Under the pieces are notes generated by a model. It was not told the origin of the DNA, did no database searches, and saw only the letters and a program-made list of their open reading frames with translations. Shown here piece after piece: positions 7,842 through 16,139 of a stretch of 64,000 bases of DNA. The first letter of the stretch is position 1. Each line of letters opens with the position of its first letter. Origin of the DNA: Streptomyces sp. Tu 3180 (GTDB taxonomy: Bacteria; Actinomycetota; Actinomycetes; Streptomycetales; Streptomycetaceae). Both the position numbers and the translations under genes were made by a program. The stretch is from the NCBI RefSeq assembly GCF_009852415.1, contig NZ_WOXS01000002.1, positions 6,612,001 to 6,676,000 on the forward strand. Reading direction: 5' to 3'.

Positions 7842-9584
7842 ATGGCCAAACAGAACGTCGCGGAACAGTTCGTCGACATCCTCACCCGGGCGGGGGTCAA
7901 ACGCCTCTACGGTGTCGTCGGGGACAGCCTCAACCCCGTCGTCGACGCCGTGCGCCGCAACTCCGCCATCGACTGGATCCACGTCCGGCACGAGGAGACC
8001 GCCGCCTTCGCCGCCGGCGCCGAGGCCCAGATCACGGGCAGGCTGGCGGCCTGTGCCGGCTCCTGCGGCCCCGGCAACCTCCACCTCATCAACGGCCTCT
8101 ACGACGCCCACCGCTCCATGGCCCCGGTCCTCGCCCTCGCCTCGCACATCCCGTCCAGCGAGATCGGCCTCGGCTACTTCCAGGAGACCCACCCCGACCA
8201 GCTGTTCCGCGAGTGCAGCCACTACAGCGAACTGATCTCCAACCCGCGGCAGATGCCCCGGCTGCTGGACACCGCCATCCAGCACGCGGTCGGCCGCTCC
8301 GGCGTCAGCGTCGTCTCCCTCCCCGGCGACATCGCCGACGAGCCCGCCCCGGAGCAGGCACCCGAGACCGCCCTCGTCACCTCCCGCCCCACGGTCCGCC
8401 CCGGCGACGCCGAGATCGACCGCCTCGTCGACATGATCGACGAGGCCGGGAAGGTCACCCTGTTCTGCGGCGCCGGCACCAAGGGCGCGCACGCCGAAGT
8501 CATGGAGTTCGCCCAGAAGATCAAGTCCCCGGTCGGGCACGCGCTGCGCGGCAAGGAGTGGATCCAGTACGACAACCCCTACGACGTCGGCATGAGCGGA
8601 CTGCTCGGCTACGGCGCCGCCTACGAGGCCACCCACGAGTGCGACCTGCTGATCCTGCTCGGCACCGACTTCCCGTACAACGCCTTCCTCCCCGACGACG
8701 TGAAGATCGTCCAGGTCGACGTGCGGCCCGAGAACCTGGGCCGGCGCTCCAAGCTGGACCTGGCGGTGTGGGGCGACGTCAAGGAGACCCTGCGCTGTCT
8801 GACGCCGCGGGTCCGGGCCAAGGACGACCGCAGGTTCCTCGACCGGATGCTCAAGAAGCACGCGGACGCGCTGGAGGGGGTGGTGAAGGCGTACACGCGG
8901 AAGGTGGACAAGCACGTGCCGATCCACCCCGAGTACGTGGCGTCCGTCCTGGACGACATGGCCGACGACGACGCGGTGTTCACCGTCGACACGGGCATGT
9001 GCAACGTCTGGGCGGCCCGCTACATCTCGCCCAACGGCCGCCGCCGGGTCATCGGTTCGTTCTCCCACGGCTCGATGGCGAACGCGCTGCCCATGGCGAT
9101 CGGGGCGCAGTTCACCGACCGCGGCCGGCAGGTCGTGTCGATGTCCGGCGACGGCGGGTTCTCCATGCTGATGGGGGACTTCCTCACCCTGGTCCAGTAC
9201 GACCTGCCGGTGAAGGTGGTCCTGTTCAACAACTCCTCCCTGAGCATGGTCGAGTTGGAGATGCTGGTCGCCGGGCTGCCCTCGCACGGCACCGCCATGC
9301 GGAACCCCGACTTCGCCGCCGTCGCCCGCGCCTGCGGCGCCCACGGGGTGCGCGTGGAGAAGCCGAAGGAGCTCGCCGGGGCCCTGAAGGACGCGTTCAG
9401 GCACAAGGGCCCGGCCCTCGTCGACGTCGTCACCGATCCCAACGCGCTGTCCATCCCGCCGAAGATCAGCAAGGAGATGGTGACCGGCTTCGCCCTGTCC
9501 GCCTCCAAGGTCGTGCTGGACGGCGGGGTCGGCCGGATGCTGCAGATGGCCCGGTCCAACCTGCGCAACGTGCCCCGCCCGTAA
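7842..9584 (+). CDS. poxB: Thiamine-diphosphate pyruvate dehydrogenase (PoxB-type)
   Basis: It oxidatively decarboxylates pyruvate to acetate, usually passing electrons from FAD to quinone at the membrane. The 580 residues show the three-domain layout of ThDP enzymes: a pyrimidine-binding domain with the catalytic Glu (RHEETAAFAAGAEAQ), a central FAD-binding domain, and a C-terminal ThDP/metal motif. That motif is GDGGFSMLMGDF followed by the conserved NNSS. Acetolactate synthase and other ThDP oxidases are related, but AAGSCGPGN-like and GLYDAHRS segments fit PoxB better. The ATG at 7842 is preceded by AAGGAGACCCGAAGGGG. It is a single gene, convergent with the next. Confidence 0.88.
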   Translation: MAKQNVAEQFVDILTRAGVKRLYGVVGDSLNPVVDAVRRNSAIDWIHVRHEETAAFAAGAEAQITGRLAACAGSCGPGNLHLINGLYDAHRSMAPVLALASHIPSSEIGLGYFQETHPDQLFRECSHYSELISNPRQMPRLLDTAIQHAVGRSGVSVVSLPGDIADEPAPEQAPETALVTSRPTVRPGDAEIDRLVDMIDEAGKVTLFCGAGTKGAHAEVMEFAQKIKSPVGHALRGKEWIQYDNPYDVGMSGLLGYGAAYEATHECDLLILLGTDFPYNAFLPDDVKIVQVDVRPENLGRRSKLDLAVWGDVKETLRCLTPRVRAKDDRRFLDRMLKKHADALEGVVKAYTRKVDKHVPIHPEYVASVLDDMADDDAVFTVDTGMCNVWAARYISPNGRRRVIGSFSHGSMANALPMAIGAQFTDRGRQVVSMSGDGGFSMLMGDFLTLVQYDLPVKVVLFNNSSLSMVELEMLVAGLPSHGTAMRNPDFAAVARACGAHGVRVEKPKELAGALKDAFRHKGPALVDVVTDPNALSIPPKISKEMVTGFALSASKVVLDGGVGRMLQMARSNLRNVPRP

Positions 9585-9590
9585 GGGGGT

Positions 9591-11177
9591 TCACTCCGTT
9601 CGGGGCGCCCAGCGGCGGGCCGAGGTGTCGTACTCGTAGCGGGGCAGGCCCTCGATGCCGCTGGTGCGGAACGGGCGGCCGTGGTCGTCGACGCGGACCG
9701 TGCCGGTGCGGCCCCGGGAGGACCAGTCCAGCTCCAGGTACCAGCGGCAGTCGCAGGTCCCGGTCCGGGCGGTGACCAGCAGCACCTCCGGATCGGTCGC
9801 CGAGACCCGGTAGGGCATGCGCACCGCCGGGATCGGCGTGCCGGCGTCGTTCCCGGCGACCGCGCGGGCGAGCGGCCGGTCCTTGTCCAGGTCCACGGCG
9901 AAGTACCGCGGGGTGAGCGCGCCGCCGCACCCCTGGTCCATGGCGTACGCGTTCCCCGGGGCGGGGGCGCCGCGGCCGACCACGCGGACGCGCAGCGCCG
10001 TGAGGACGACGGCCGTGTCGGACGTCCCCTGCACCGACAGCCCGACGATCGTCTCGCCCCCGTGCACGGCCGACTGCGTCGCCGCCCAGGTCCCGGCGTC
10101 CTGGGGAGCGGGCGGCGGGGGGACCTGCTGCGGGGGCTTGGCGATGACGTAGTCGTGGCCGCAGCCGTGCGCCCACGCCTGGGAGTCGACCGTCCAGGTG
10201 AGGGGAGGCCCGGCGGGGGCCGGGTCCGCCGGGGTGGCCGGACCGGCGGCCGGGGCGGAGGACTCGCGCGGTGCGCCGGTGGAGACGGGGCTCCTGCCCG
10301 GCGCCGGGGAAGCGGACGGGGCGGGCGACGAGGCACGGGCGCGGGGCGTCGCGGGATCCGCCGGCACGGAGACGCCCGGGGCGGCGGAAGGCCCTCCGCC
10401 GGCGGAGGGTCCCCCGCCGGCGGAGGGGCGCCGGCCGTCGCCGGGCAGGGCGGAGAGACTTCCCACGGTGGCGAGCAGCGCACAGGAGACGGCCAGTGCG
10501 ACGGCGACGCGCTTACGGCGGTACCAGGGCCGGCCGCGCGCGTCGTCCGCTCGGGGGCCGCTCACGACGTCCCCCTCGGCCACCGGGTCGCTCGTGTGCC
10601 CGGATCCCCCGGACCCGCCGCCCGCCCCTCCGGCGGGGCGCGCCGGGGCGTCCGGCCGGCTCGGGGTGTCCGGTGCGGTGGTCGTCCCGTGCGCGTGGCC
10701 TGATCCGGTGGTCGTCCCGCCGTCGGTGACGGGTCCGGCGACCGGCTCCTCGGCAGTGGCGGGTCCGGCGACCGGCTCCCCGGCGGCGGCGCGCTCGCCC
10801 GGGACCGCATCCGGATTCGAGCCCGAGCCCGGGACCGCACCCGCACCCGGACCCGAGCCCGCGCCCGGTCCCGCGTCCTCACCGCCGGCCGCCCCCGCCG
10901 CCTCCGCCGTGCGCGGCCTGCGCCGTGCCGCCACCGCGAGCAGCCAGCGGCGGTGGAGTTCCAGGCGCTCCTCGCTCGACACACCGCACAGGGCGGCGAA
11001 GCGCTCCACGGGCGCGAAGTCGACGGGGACCGCCTCGCCGGCGCAGTAGCGGTGCAGCGTGGAGGTGTTCATGTGGACGCGGCGGGCCAGCGAGCCGTAA
11101 CTGCGGTCCGTGCGCTCCTTCAACTCCCGCAGCAGCGCCGCGAACCGCGCCACGTCGTCCTGTACCGACACCGTCAC
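9591..11177 (-). CDS. Membrane-anchored helix-turn-helix protein with exported C-terminal domain
   Basis: From GTG at 11177 the product is 528 residues. Residues ~5-75 form an XRE-like helix-turn-helix (FAALLRELKERTDRSYGSLARRVHMNTSTLHRYC). A long Ala/Gly/Pro linker follows, then one membrane segment (RKRVAVALAVSCALLATVGSLSALPG). The exported C-terminal part has a Pro-rich stalk and ~190 residues with Cys pairs (CGHDY, CGGAL, CDCRWY). This layout is common in Streptomyces and suggests a transmembrane regulator sensing an outside signal; the target is unknown. The start is uncertain: the frame is open to 11429 and no candidate has a good ribosome site. The gene is divergent from the secreted-protein gene at 11448. 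Confidence 0.7.
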   Translation of the reverse strand: MTVSVQDDVARFAALLRELKERTDRSYGSLARRVHMNTSTLHRYCAGEAVPVDFAPVERFAALCGVSSEERLELHRRWLLAVAARRRPRTAEAAGAAGGEDAGPGAGSGPGAGAVPGSGSNPDAVPGERAAAGEPVAGPATAEEPVAGPVTDGGTTTGSGHAHGTTTAPDTPSRPDAPARPAGGAGGGSGGSGHTSDPVAEGDVVSGPRADDARGRPWYRRKRVAVALAVSCALLATVGSLSALPGDGRRPSAGGGPSAGGGPSAAPGVSVPADPATPRARASSPAPSASPAPGRSPVSTGAPRESSAPAAGPATPADPAPAGPPLTWTVDSQAWAHGCGHDYVIAKPPQQVPPPPAPQDAGTWAATQSAVHGGETIVGLSVQGTSDTAVVLTALRVRVVGRGAPAPGNAYAMDQGCGGALTPRYFAVDLDKDRPLARAVAGNDAGTPIPAVRMPYRVSATDPEVLLVTARTGTCDCRWYLELDWSSRGRTGTVRVDDHGRPFRTSGIEGLPRYEYDTSARRWAPRTE

Positions 11178-11447
11178 CCCGCACTCGTCCGGCCCGGCCC
11201 GGCCCCGGGGACCGGGTCCCGCGGGCATCCCGGGTATCCCAGGCACCTCGTATACCTGCACGTCGGAAGGGGTGGGACGGTTCCATGCCGGTGAATCCGG
11301 CGGCGGTGCTTGCACCCGTCCCCCCGGGCGGCCGATGCTCTTGGCACCGCCCCGGCGGCTGCCGGACGGACCGTCCCGGCCGCCTCCCGGCGTGCCGTTC
11401 CGCATTTCACCACGCATTCCACACCGCACTCCTCACGGGGGACACCC

Positions 11448-12071
11448 ATGCCCATGCCCATGCGCACCCGAGCCGCCGCCCTGGCCGCCCTCACCGTCGC
11501 CGCCCTCACCGCCGGCACGGCACTCACGGCGCCCGCCGGGGCCGCGCCGAAGGAGGCCGCGCCCGAGTTCCTCGCGGCGTCCGAACTGCCGCCGCACCCC
11601 TGGTCCGACTGGACCGCGGGCCCGGTCACCGACGGCTTCCCGGCGGAGCTCGCCTACTGCCTGGGCGAGGGCGTGCCGGCCTACGACTACCGGCACCGGG
11701 TCTTCTCCACCGACCTGGACACCGGCGCCGTGCAGGCCACCGTCGTCACGGGTTCCGCGGCCAAGGCCAAGGCGCTGGCCGCCCTGCTGAACAGGGAGAT
11801 CCGCTCCTGCGCGGACCGGATCGAGCAGGCCGACCCGGAGACCGAGGCCGAGGGCCGGTTCTACGGCTGGCTCCCGGTCGAGGAGGGCGCGCAGGTGCAC
11901 GGTCTGCACACCGCCGCGTCCTGGGGCGCCACGGACGTCCACCTGCTGTCCGTGGGACGGGACGGCAGGACGGTGACCGTCGTGAGCTGGGGGCAGATGG
12001 GCGACTTCGACGACGCCCCGGTGACCGCCTTCCGGAAGACGACGACGAAGGCCGTCGACAAGCTGTACTGA
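11448..12071 (+). CDS. Secreted protein of unknown function (sensor-like domain)
   Basis: The 207 residues start with a Sec signal peptide (RTRAAALAALTVAALTAGTALTAPAGAA, cleavage likely after GAA). The mature part has two Cys (AYCLGEG and SCADRI) and an alpha/beta pattern reminiscent of PknH-type extracellular sensor domains, but I am not confident of that link. Three in-frame ATGs occur at 11448, 11454 and 11460. The first is used because GGGGG lies 7-8 nt upstream. It is a single-gene unit ending in a hairpin, divergent from a membrane HTH protein that could be its partner. Confidence 0.7.
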   Translation: MPMPMRTRAAALAALTVAALTAGTALTAPAGAAPKEAAPEFLAASELPPHPWSDWTAGPVTDGFPAELAYCLGEGVPAYDYRHRVFSTDLDTGAVQATVVTGSAAKAKALAALLNREIRSCADRIEQADPETEAEGRFYGWLPVEEGAQVHGLHTAASWGATDVHLLSVGRDGRTVTVVSWGQMGDFDDAPVTAFRKTTTKAVDKLY

Positions 12072-12094
12072 CCGCCGCGGCCACCGCGCGAGCC

Positions 12095-12134
12095 GGGGCC
12101 GTCCTCTCGCCACGGGGGTCGGGAGGACGGCCCC
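12095..12134 (+). terminator. Hairpin terminator after the secreted-protein gene
   Basis: A perfect 12-bp inverted repeat (GGGGCCGTCCTC / GAGGACGGCCCC) with a 16-nt loop starts 24 nt after the stop codon. Confidence 0.75.
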
Positions 12135-12277
12135 GCGCGGTTGTGTGGCCATCGCACTTCGGCCAACAACCGGTCACCGGCGGTCCGGCATGACTGCCGC
12201 GCGGATGACGGGGCAAGCATTCCCGTGAACGTGTTCGAGCAGCAGGGGGACCGACATCGGCACACGGGCGGGGGGAC

Positions 12278-12790
12278 ATGGAAAGGAAGGCACGAGGAGG
12301 CGGTTCCGCCACGGTCGGAGCCTCCTCGGCGAGGACCGTGGAGACGACGGCCGACGGTGCGACCGCCGACGGCGTGACGACCGAGGGCGCGGCGGCGCGG
12401 GCGCCCGCGGCGCAGCTGAGGCGCCGGCTGGGGCGGGCGGACCTGCGGGCGGTGCCCGAGTCCCGCAGGGCGCTGCGCGAACTGCTCAGACCGTGGGGGA
12501 GGCCGGAGCAGTCCGAGATCGCGGAACTGCTCACCAGTGAGCTCGTCACCAACGCGCTCGTCCACACCGACCGCGAGGCGGTCCTGACGGCCACCGTGGG
12601 ACCCCGTGGACTGCGGGTCGAGGTGCGGGACTTCGTGGCCCGCGAGCCCCGGCCGTGCGTACCGGACGCCGACGACGGTACGCACGGCCGGGGCCTGGTG
12701 CTGGTCGAATCCCTCGCCGACGCGTGGGGGGTCAGGGCGCACGGGGTGGGCAAGGCGGTCTGGTTCGCCCTGGACGCGGACGCCGCCTGA
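12278..12790 (+). CDS. Anti-sigma-type ATP-binding protein (HATPase_c_2, RsbW/SpoIIAB-like)
   Basis: The 170 residues have a disordered, Ala/Thr-rich N-terminus (~50 residues) and then a small GHKL ATPase domain. The N-box is ELLTSELVTNALVHTD, with the ATP-binding Asn in VTNAL. The G1-like segment is LRVEVRDFVAREP and the glycine box is DDGTHGRGLVLVESLADAWG. Streptomyces has dozens of such proteins; some bind sigma factors, others act with PP2C-type phosphatases. The partner cannot be told from context, although a PP2C-like gene lies 4.5 kb upstream. The start ATG at 12278 follows GGGGGGAC. It converges on the DUF2637 gene with a strong terminator between. Confidence 0.82.
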   Translation: MERKARGGGSATVGASSARTVETTADGATADGVTTEGAAARAPAAQLRRRLGRADLRAVPESRRALRELLRPWGRPEQSEIAELLTSELVTNALVHTDREAVLTATVGPRGLRVEVRDFVAREPRPCVPDADDGTHGRGLVLVESLADAWGVRAHGVGKAVWFALDADAA

Positions 12791-12808
12791 GGCCCGCCCG
12801 GCGTGCGA

Positions 12809-12851
12809 ACGGGACGGGGTGCGGCCCGCACCGGGCCGCACCCCGTCCCGT
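12809..12851. terminator. Bidirectional terminator between convergent genes
   Basis: A perfect 19-bp inverted repeat (arms 12809-12827 and 12833-12851) with a 5-nt loop lies between the stop codons of two convergent genes, so it can stop transcription from both sides. Confidence 0.85.
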
Positions 12852-12869
12852 CGTACGTCTTCCGTTCCG

Positions 12870-13919
12870 TCAGCCGAACTGCTGCTCCAGGTCCTTGAGC
12901 TTGCGCTCCAGGGAGTCCAGACGCGGCAGCGCCTGGGTGTCGTCCTCGGCGGTGAGGTCGACGGTCACCGCGTCAGAGCCGCCGCGCACCGGCTGCAGGG
13001 AGGGACGCGAGGGCACGGGCAGGGCCTCCGTCGCCGATATGGCAGGCTCCGCGGAGACCATGTCGAGGTCGGAGCCGCGCTCCACCGCCGGCGTCTCCAG
13101 CCGGCGTCCGCCGCCCCGGCCGACGAGACCGCGGTGGCCGCGGCTGATCGCCTTCAGCCGCGCCCGCTCCATCCGCTGCTGGTCGCGCCTGCGCTGCCGC
13201 GCCTCGTCCTTGCGGATCTTGTCCTCGCGCACCTCCTCGACCGCCTCGTCGAGGCTGCGCACGCCCTCCAGCAGCATCAGCGACCAGGCCCGGTAGGTCT
13301 CCCGGGGAGCGCGCAGCCAGCGGACGATGCGGATCTGCGGCAGCGGACGCGGCACCAGGCCCTGTTCGCGCAGCGCGGCCCGGCGGGTCTGCTTCAGCGC
13401 GCGGTCGAACAGCACCGCCGCCGACAGGGACATGCCCGCGAAGAAGTGGGGAGCGCCGTCGTGTCCGACGCCCCGGGGCGCGTGCACCCAGTTGAACCAG
13501 GCCGCGGCGAAGGCGAACGTCCACACGAGTATCCGCGAGCCGAGGGCCGCGTCACCGTGGCTGGCCTCGCGCACGGCGAGCACCGAGCAGAACATCGCCG
13601 CGCCGTCCAGGCCGAACGGGACGAGGTACTGCCAGCCGCCGGACAGGCCGAGGTTCTGTTCGCCGAAGCCGACCAGTCCGTGGAAGGAGAGCGCGGCGGC
13701 CACCGCCGCACAGCAGAACAGCAGGACGTAGGAGACGGTGCCGTAGATGGCCTCCTTGCGCCTGCGACGCTCCTCGCTGCGCTCCCACGAGTCGTCCGCG
13801 CTCGTGTCCTTGACCGAGGAGCGCTTGCCGCGCGCCAGCACCGCCACCGCCGCCAGCATGCCCAGGAGCAGCACGGCGCCCGGAAGCAGCCAGTTCAGCG
13901 ATATGTCGGTCAGTCTCAT
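12870..13919 (-). CDS. DUF2637 (SpdB-like) membrane protein
   Basis: The 349 residues begin with a membrane segment (LNWLLPGAVLLLGMLAAVAVLA), then a charged stretch. Next comes the DUF2637 block with four hydrophobic segments, including SYVLLFCCAAVAAALSFHGLVGFG and YLVPFGLDGAAMFCSVLAVREA, with the family's conserved PFGLDGAA. The C-terminal ~150 residues are charged and coiled-coil-like (EEVREDKIRKDEARQRRRDQQRMERARLKA) and end in another short helix (LDSLERKLKDLEQQFG). Relatives occur in plasmid spread genes and on Streptomyces chromosomes; the biochemical role is unknown. The ATG at 13919 has AAGGGA 8 nt upstream. Confidence 0.85.
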   Translation of the reverse strand: MRLTDISLNWLLPGAVLLLGMLAAVAVLARGKRSSVKDTSADDSWERSEERRRRKEAIYGTVSYVLLFCCAAVAAALSFHGLVGFGEQNLGLSGGWQYLVPFGLDGAAMFCSVLAVREASHGDAALGSRILVWTFAFAAAWFNWVHAPRGVGHDGAPHFFAGMSLSAAVLFDRALKQTRRAALREQGLVPRPLPQIRIVRWLRAPRETYRAWSLMLLEGVRSLDEAVEEVREDKIRKDEARQRRRDQQRMERARLKAISRGHRGLVGRGGGRRLETPAVERGSDLDMVSAEPAISATEALPVPSRPSLQPVRGGSDAVTVDLTAEDDTQALPRLDSLERKLKDLEQQFG

Positions 13920-14045
13920 CTAGGGGTCCCTTGCATTGGGATAGGGCGTAACGCCCGCCATAGTGGCCCAATCCCACCGGCTCTCAGGGGGTTTCGGGGC
14001 AAGAGGCCGCCAAGGAAGTATGAGGGTATGCCCAGGGCGGGGTTC

Positions 14046-14087
14046 TGCTCGAACTGTCGCTTGAGGGGCGGGAGTTGAGTTCGAGCA
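14046..14087. repeat. Inverted repeat in the leader/promoter region of the DUF2637 gene
   Basis: The 300-bp gap 13920-14222 contains a perfect 10-bp inverted repeat (TGCTCGAACT at 14046-14055, AGTTCGAGCA at 14078-14087) with a 22-nt spacer. A small GGGCG-TAA-CGCCC hairpin lies nearer the gene start. It may be a regulator site or an RNA structure in the 5' leader of the DUF2637 gene. No ORF is credible in this gap. Confidence 0.5.
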
Positions 14088-14222
14088 AGACTACCCGTAC
14101 GGGGGGTTCCGCGGAAAGTTCCCGTGGCGGGTGAGGAAAGGGTGAACCATCCGTGCGCGCGGGGTGTCCCCGGTGCCCGATGATCTTACGGGACGGCGGG
14201 GGTGCCGTCGCCCGACGCGGTG

Positions 14223-15068
14223 TCAGCCGGCCTGTGCGACCAGCTGCTTGTCCGGCTCCGCCGCGCAGGTGCGCGGGCAGGTGGCGCAGACGTCCTCGGG
14301 GCGCAGGGTGTAGAACATGCAGCAGCTGACCCGCTCCCGGGTGCGCACCGGTTCCCCGCCGGGGCCGGTCAGCCGGCGGAAGGTCGCCGCGCCGACGTAC
14401 GGCTTGGTCGCGCCCGGCAGCAGCAGCTCCAGCTCCCGCAGTCCCCGCTCCTCCTCGCCGAGCAGCTGGGAGACGTACCGCAGGCTCTCGACGATCTCGT
14501 CGGTCGCCATGCCCCACAGGGCCCGGCCGCGCCGCCGCATGCGCGGGCCGAAGCCGGCCAGGACGGGTTCGAGGTGACCGGCGACCGCCGCCCGCACCTC
14601 CGCCCGCAGCGCCTCCTCGTCGGGCACCACCCGGGCGCCGGGCAGCGCGGCCGCGGGGTCGCCGGGCAGGCAGGCGAAGCCGTCCGGCCGCACGGCCATG
14701 CGGCCCACGGCGAGGCCGGGGGCGGTGCGGTCGAACGAGACGTGCGTCACGGGGTAGCGGGGCACGCGGCGGTGCAGGAACCACGGCACGGTGATCAGCA
14801 GGCAGGCGGGCCAGGCGTAGCGGTGCAGGCCGAAGCTCGCGATCACGTCCGGGCGGGCCTGCTGCCCGTAGTCCCGCAGCACCTGGGTGTCGTCCCAGGC
14901 CAGGAACGCCTCCAGGGCGGCCCCGCCCTCGGCGAGCGCGGAGGCGGCGACCCAGCCGCCGCCCCGGGGGAGCTCCTCGCCGGCGCCGAGCTCGGTGACG
15001 GCCAGCGCGGGGAAGGCCTCCGCCAGGCGGGCGTACGCGTCCGCGACGGCCGAACCGGGCACAGGCAT
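14223..15068 (-). CDS. FhuF-like [2Fe-2S] ferric-siderophore reductase
   Basis: The 281 residues end in the FhuF iron-sulfur motif C-C-x10-C-x2-C (CCMFYTLRPEDVCATC). This motif binds a [2Fe-2S] cluster in proteins that reduce siderophore-bound Fe(III) in the cytoplasm. The N-terminal part resembles the IucA/IucC-FhuF fold (WPACLLITVPWFLHRRVPRYP). The ATG at 15068 is chosen because GGAGGG lies 7 nt upstream; an upstream in-frame GTG at 15083 would add 5 residues. An iron-box-like palindrome 51 nt upstream supports repression under iron-replete conditions by an IdeR/DmdR-type regulator. No siderophore genes are adjacent. Confidence 0.85.
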   Translation of the reverse strand: MPVPGSAVADAYARLAEAFPALAVTELGAGEELPRGGGWVAASALAEGGAALEAFLAWDDTQVLRDYGQQARPDVIASFGLHRYAWPACLLITVPWFLHRRVPRYPVTHVSFDRTAPGLAVGRMAVRPDGFACLPGDPAAALPGARVVPDEEALRAEVRAAVAGHLEPVLAGFGPRMRRRGRALWGMATDEIVESLRYVSQLLGEEERGLRELELLLPGATKPYVGAATFRRLTGPGGEPVRTRERVSCCMFYTLRPEDVCATCPRTCAAEPDKQLVAQAG

Positions 15069-15118
15069 GCGATTTCCCTCCACGACGGACGGGCCACGTC
15101 TCGGAGAGCCGGGCCGAT

Positions 15119-15137
15119 AAAGGTAAGGCTCACCTTA
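15119..15137. promoter_or_regulatory. Iron box (DmdR/IdeR-type operator)
   Basis: AAAGGTAAGGCTCACCTTA matches 14 of 19 positions of the actinobacterial iron-box consensus TTAGGTTAGGCTAACCTAA, including the core AGGT-A-GGCT-ACCT. It lies in the divergent promoter region between the FhuF-like gene and the GntR gene, nearer the former. Confidence 0.75.
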
Positions 15138-15248
15138 CCCAAGATCGCGGATATGTGAACCGGCGGCCGGTGCGCTTATGGTGCTTGACGAACGAGCGCC
15201 AACCCGCCGTAATGACCCCAAGTACCGACACGTCCGCAGGAGGACCCC

Positions 15249-16073
15249 GTGAAGCAGGACACGCAGGGCCCCACCGGGACGGGCCGGGAAGGCGCCGGCC
15301 GCGACGGCGCGGGCCGCTTCCGGGTGCCCGCCCAGCCCCGGGCGCAGGGCGCGGACCGGGAGCGCGTCCGGCCGCGGGGCGCCGGGGGCGGGGCCGTGCG
15401 CGGTGAGCACACCCACGGCGAACCGGTCGTCCCGTCCCCCCGGCCGGCCGTCCAGCGGTCCTCCGTGCGCGGGCAGGTCCTCGCCGCCCTGCGCACCGCG
15501 CTGGTGACGGGCGACCTGCGGCCCGGCGAGGTGTACTCCGCGCCCGTGCTCGCCGAGCGGTTCGGCGTCTCCGCGACGCCCGTCCGGGAGGCCATGCAGC
15601 AGCTCACGCTCGAGGGCGCGGTCGAGGTGGTGCCGAACCGGGGCTTCCGGGTCGTCGAGCGGGGCACGCGGGAGCTGGCCGAGCTGGCCGAGGTCCGGGC
15701 GCTGATCGAGGTCCCGGTGATGCTGCGGCTGGCCCGCACGGTGCCCGCCGAGCGCTGGGCCGAACTGCGCCCCCTGGCCGAGGCCACGGTCCGCGCCGCC
15801 TCCTCCGGCTGCCGGGCCACGTACGCCGAGTCCGACCGCGCCTTCCACAGCGCGGTGCTCGCCCTCGCGGGGAACGAGCAGCTGGTCCGGATCGCCGAGG
15901 ACCTCCACCGCCGCGCCCAGTGGCCCCTGGTCGGCGCCGTCCCCGGGGTCCGCGGCCGGGCGGAACTGGTGGCCGACGCCCATGAGCACACGGCCCTGCT
16001 GGACGCGCTGATCGCGGAGGACCTCGACGTGGTGCGGTCACTGGTGGGGGAGCACTTCAACGGGGCGGCCTGA
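15249..16073 (+). CDS. GntR family (FadR/FCD type) transcriptional regulator
   Basis: The 274 residues have an unusual ~70-residue Arg/Gly-rich disordered N-terminus. A GntR winged helix follows (VRGQVLAALRTALVTGDLRPGE, LAERFGVSATPVREAMQQL, EGAVEVVPNRGFRVV). Last comes an FCD ligand domain (ELAEVRALIEVPVMLRLA; FHSAVLALAGNEQLVRIAEDLHRR). FCD regulators bind small organic acids and usually repress neighbouring catabolic genes; no obvious target adjoins it. The GTG at 15249 has AGGAGG 4 nt upstream. It is divergent from the FhuF-like gene. Confidence 0.85.
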   Translation: MKQDTQGPTGTGREGAGRDGAGRFRVPAQPRAQGADRERVRPRGAGGGAVRGEHTHGEPVVPSPRPAVQRSSVRGQVLAALRTALVTGDLRPGEVYSAPVLAERFGVSATPVREAMQQLTLEGAVEVVPNRGFRVVERGTRELAELAEVRALIEVPVMLRLARTVPAERWAELRPLAEATVRAASSGCRATYAESDRAFHSAVLALAGNEQLVRIAEDLHRRAQWPLVGAVPGVRGRAELVADAHEHTALLDALIAEDLDVVRSLVGEHFNGAA

Positions 16074-16139
16074 GCGGCCCGCCCGCCCGGACCGCTCGCG
16101 CCGGGCGGGGCCGCCCCCGTGGACGTGGACGGGCGCGGA

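Noticed and set aside
10380-10440. Short GC-rich repeats that looked like a CRISPR or regulatory array
   Set aside because: They are coding repeats for Gly-Gly-Pro-Ser-Ala linkers in the HTH membrane protein, with no regular spacers.
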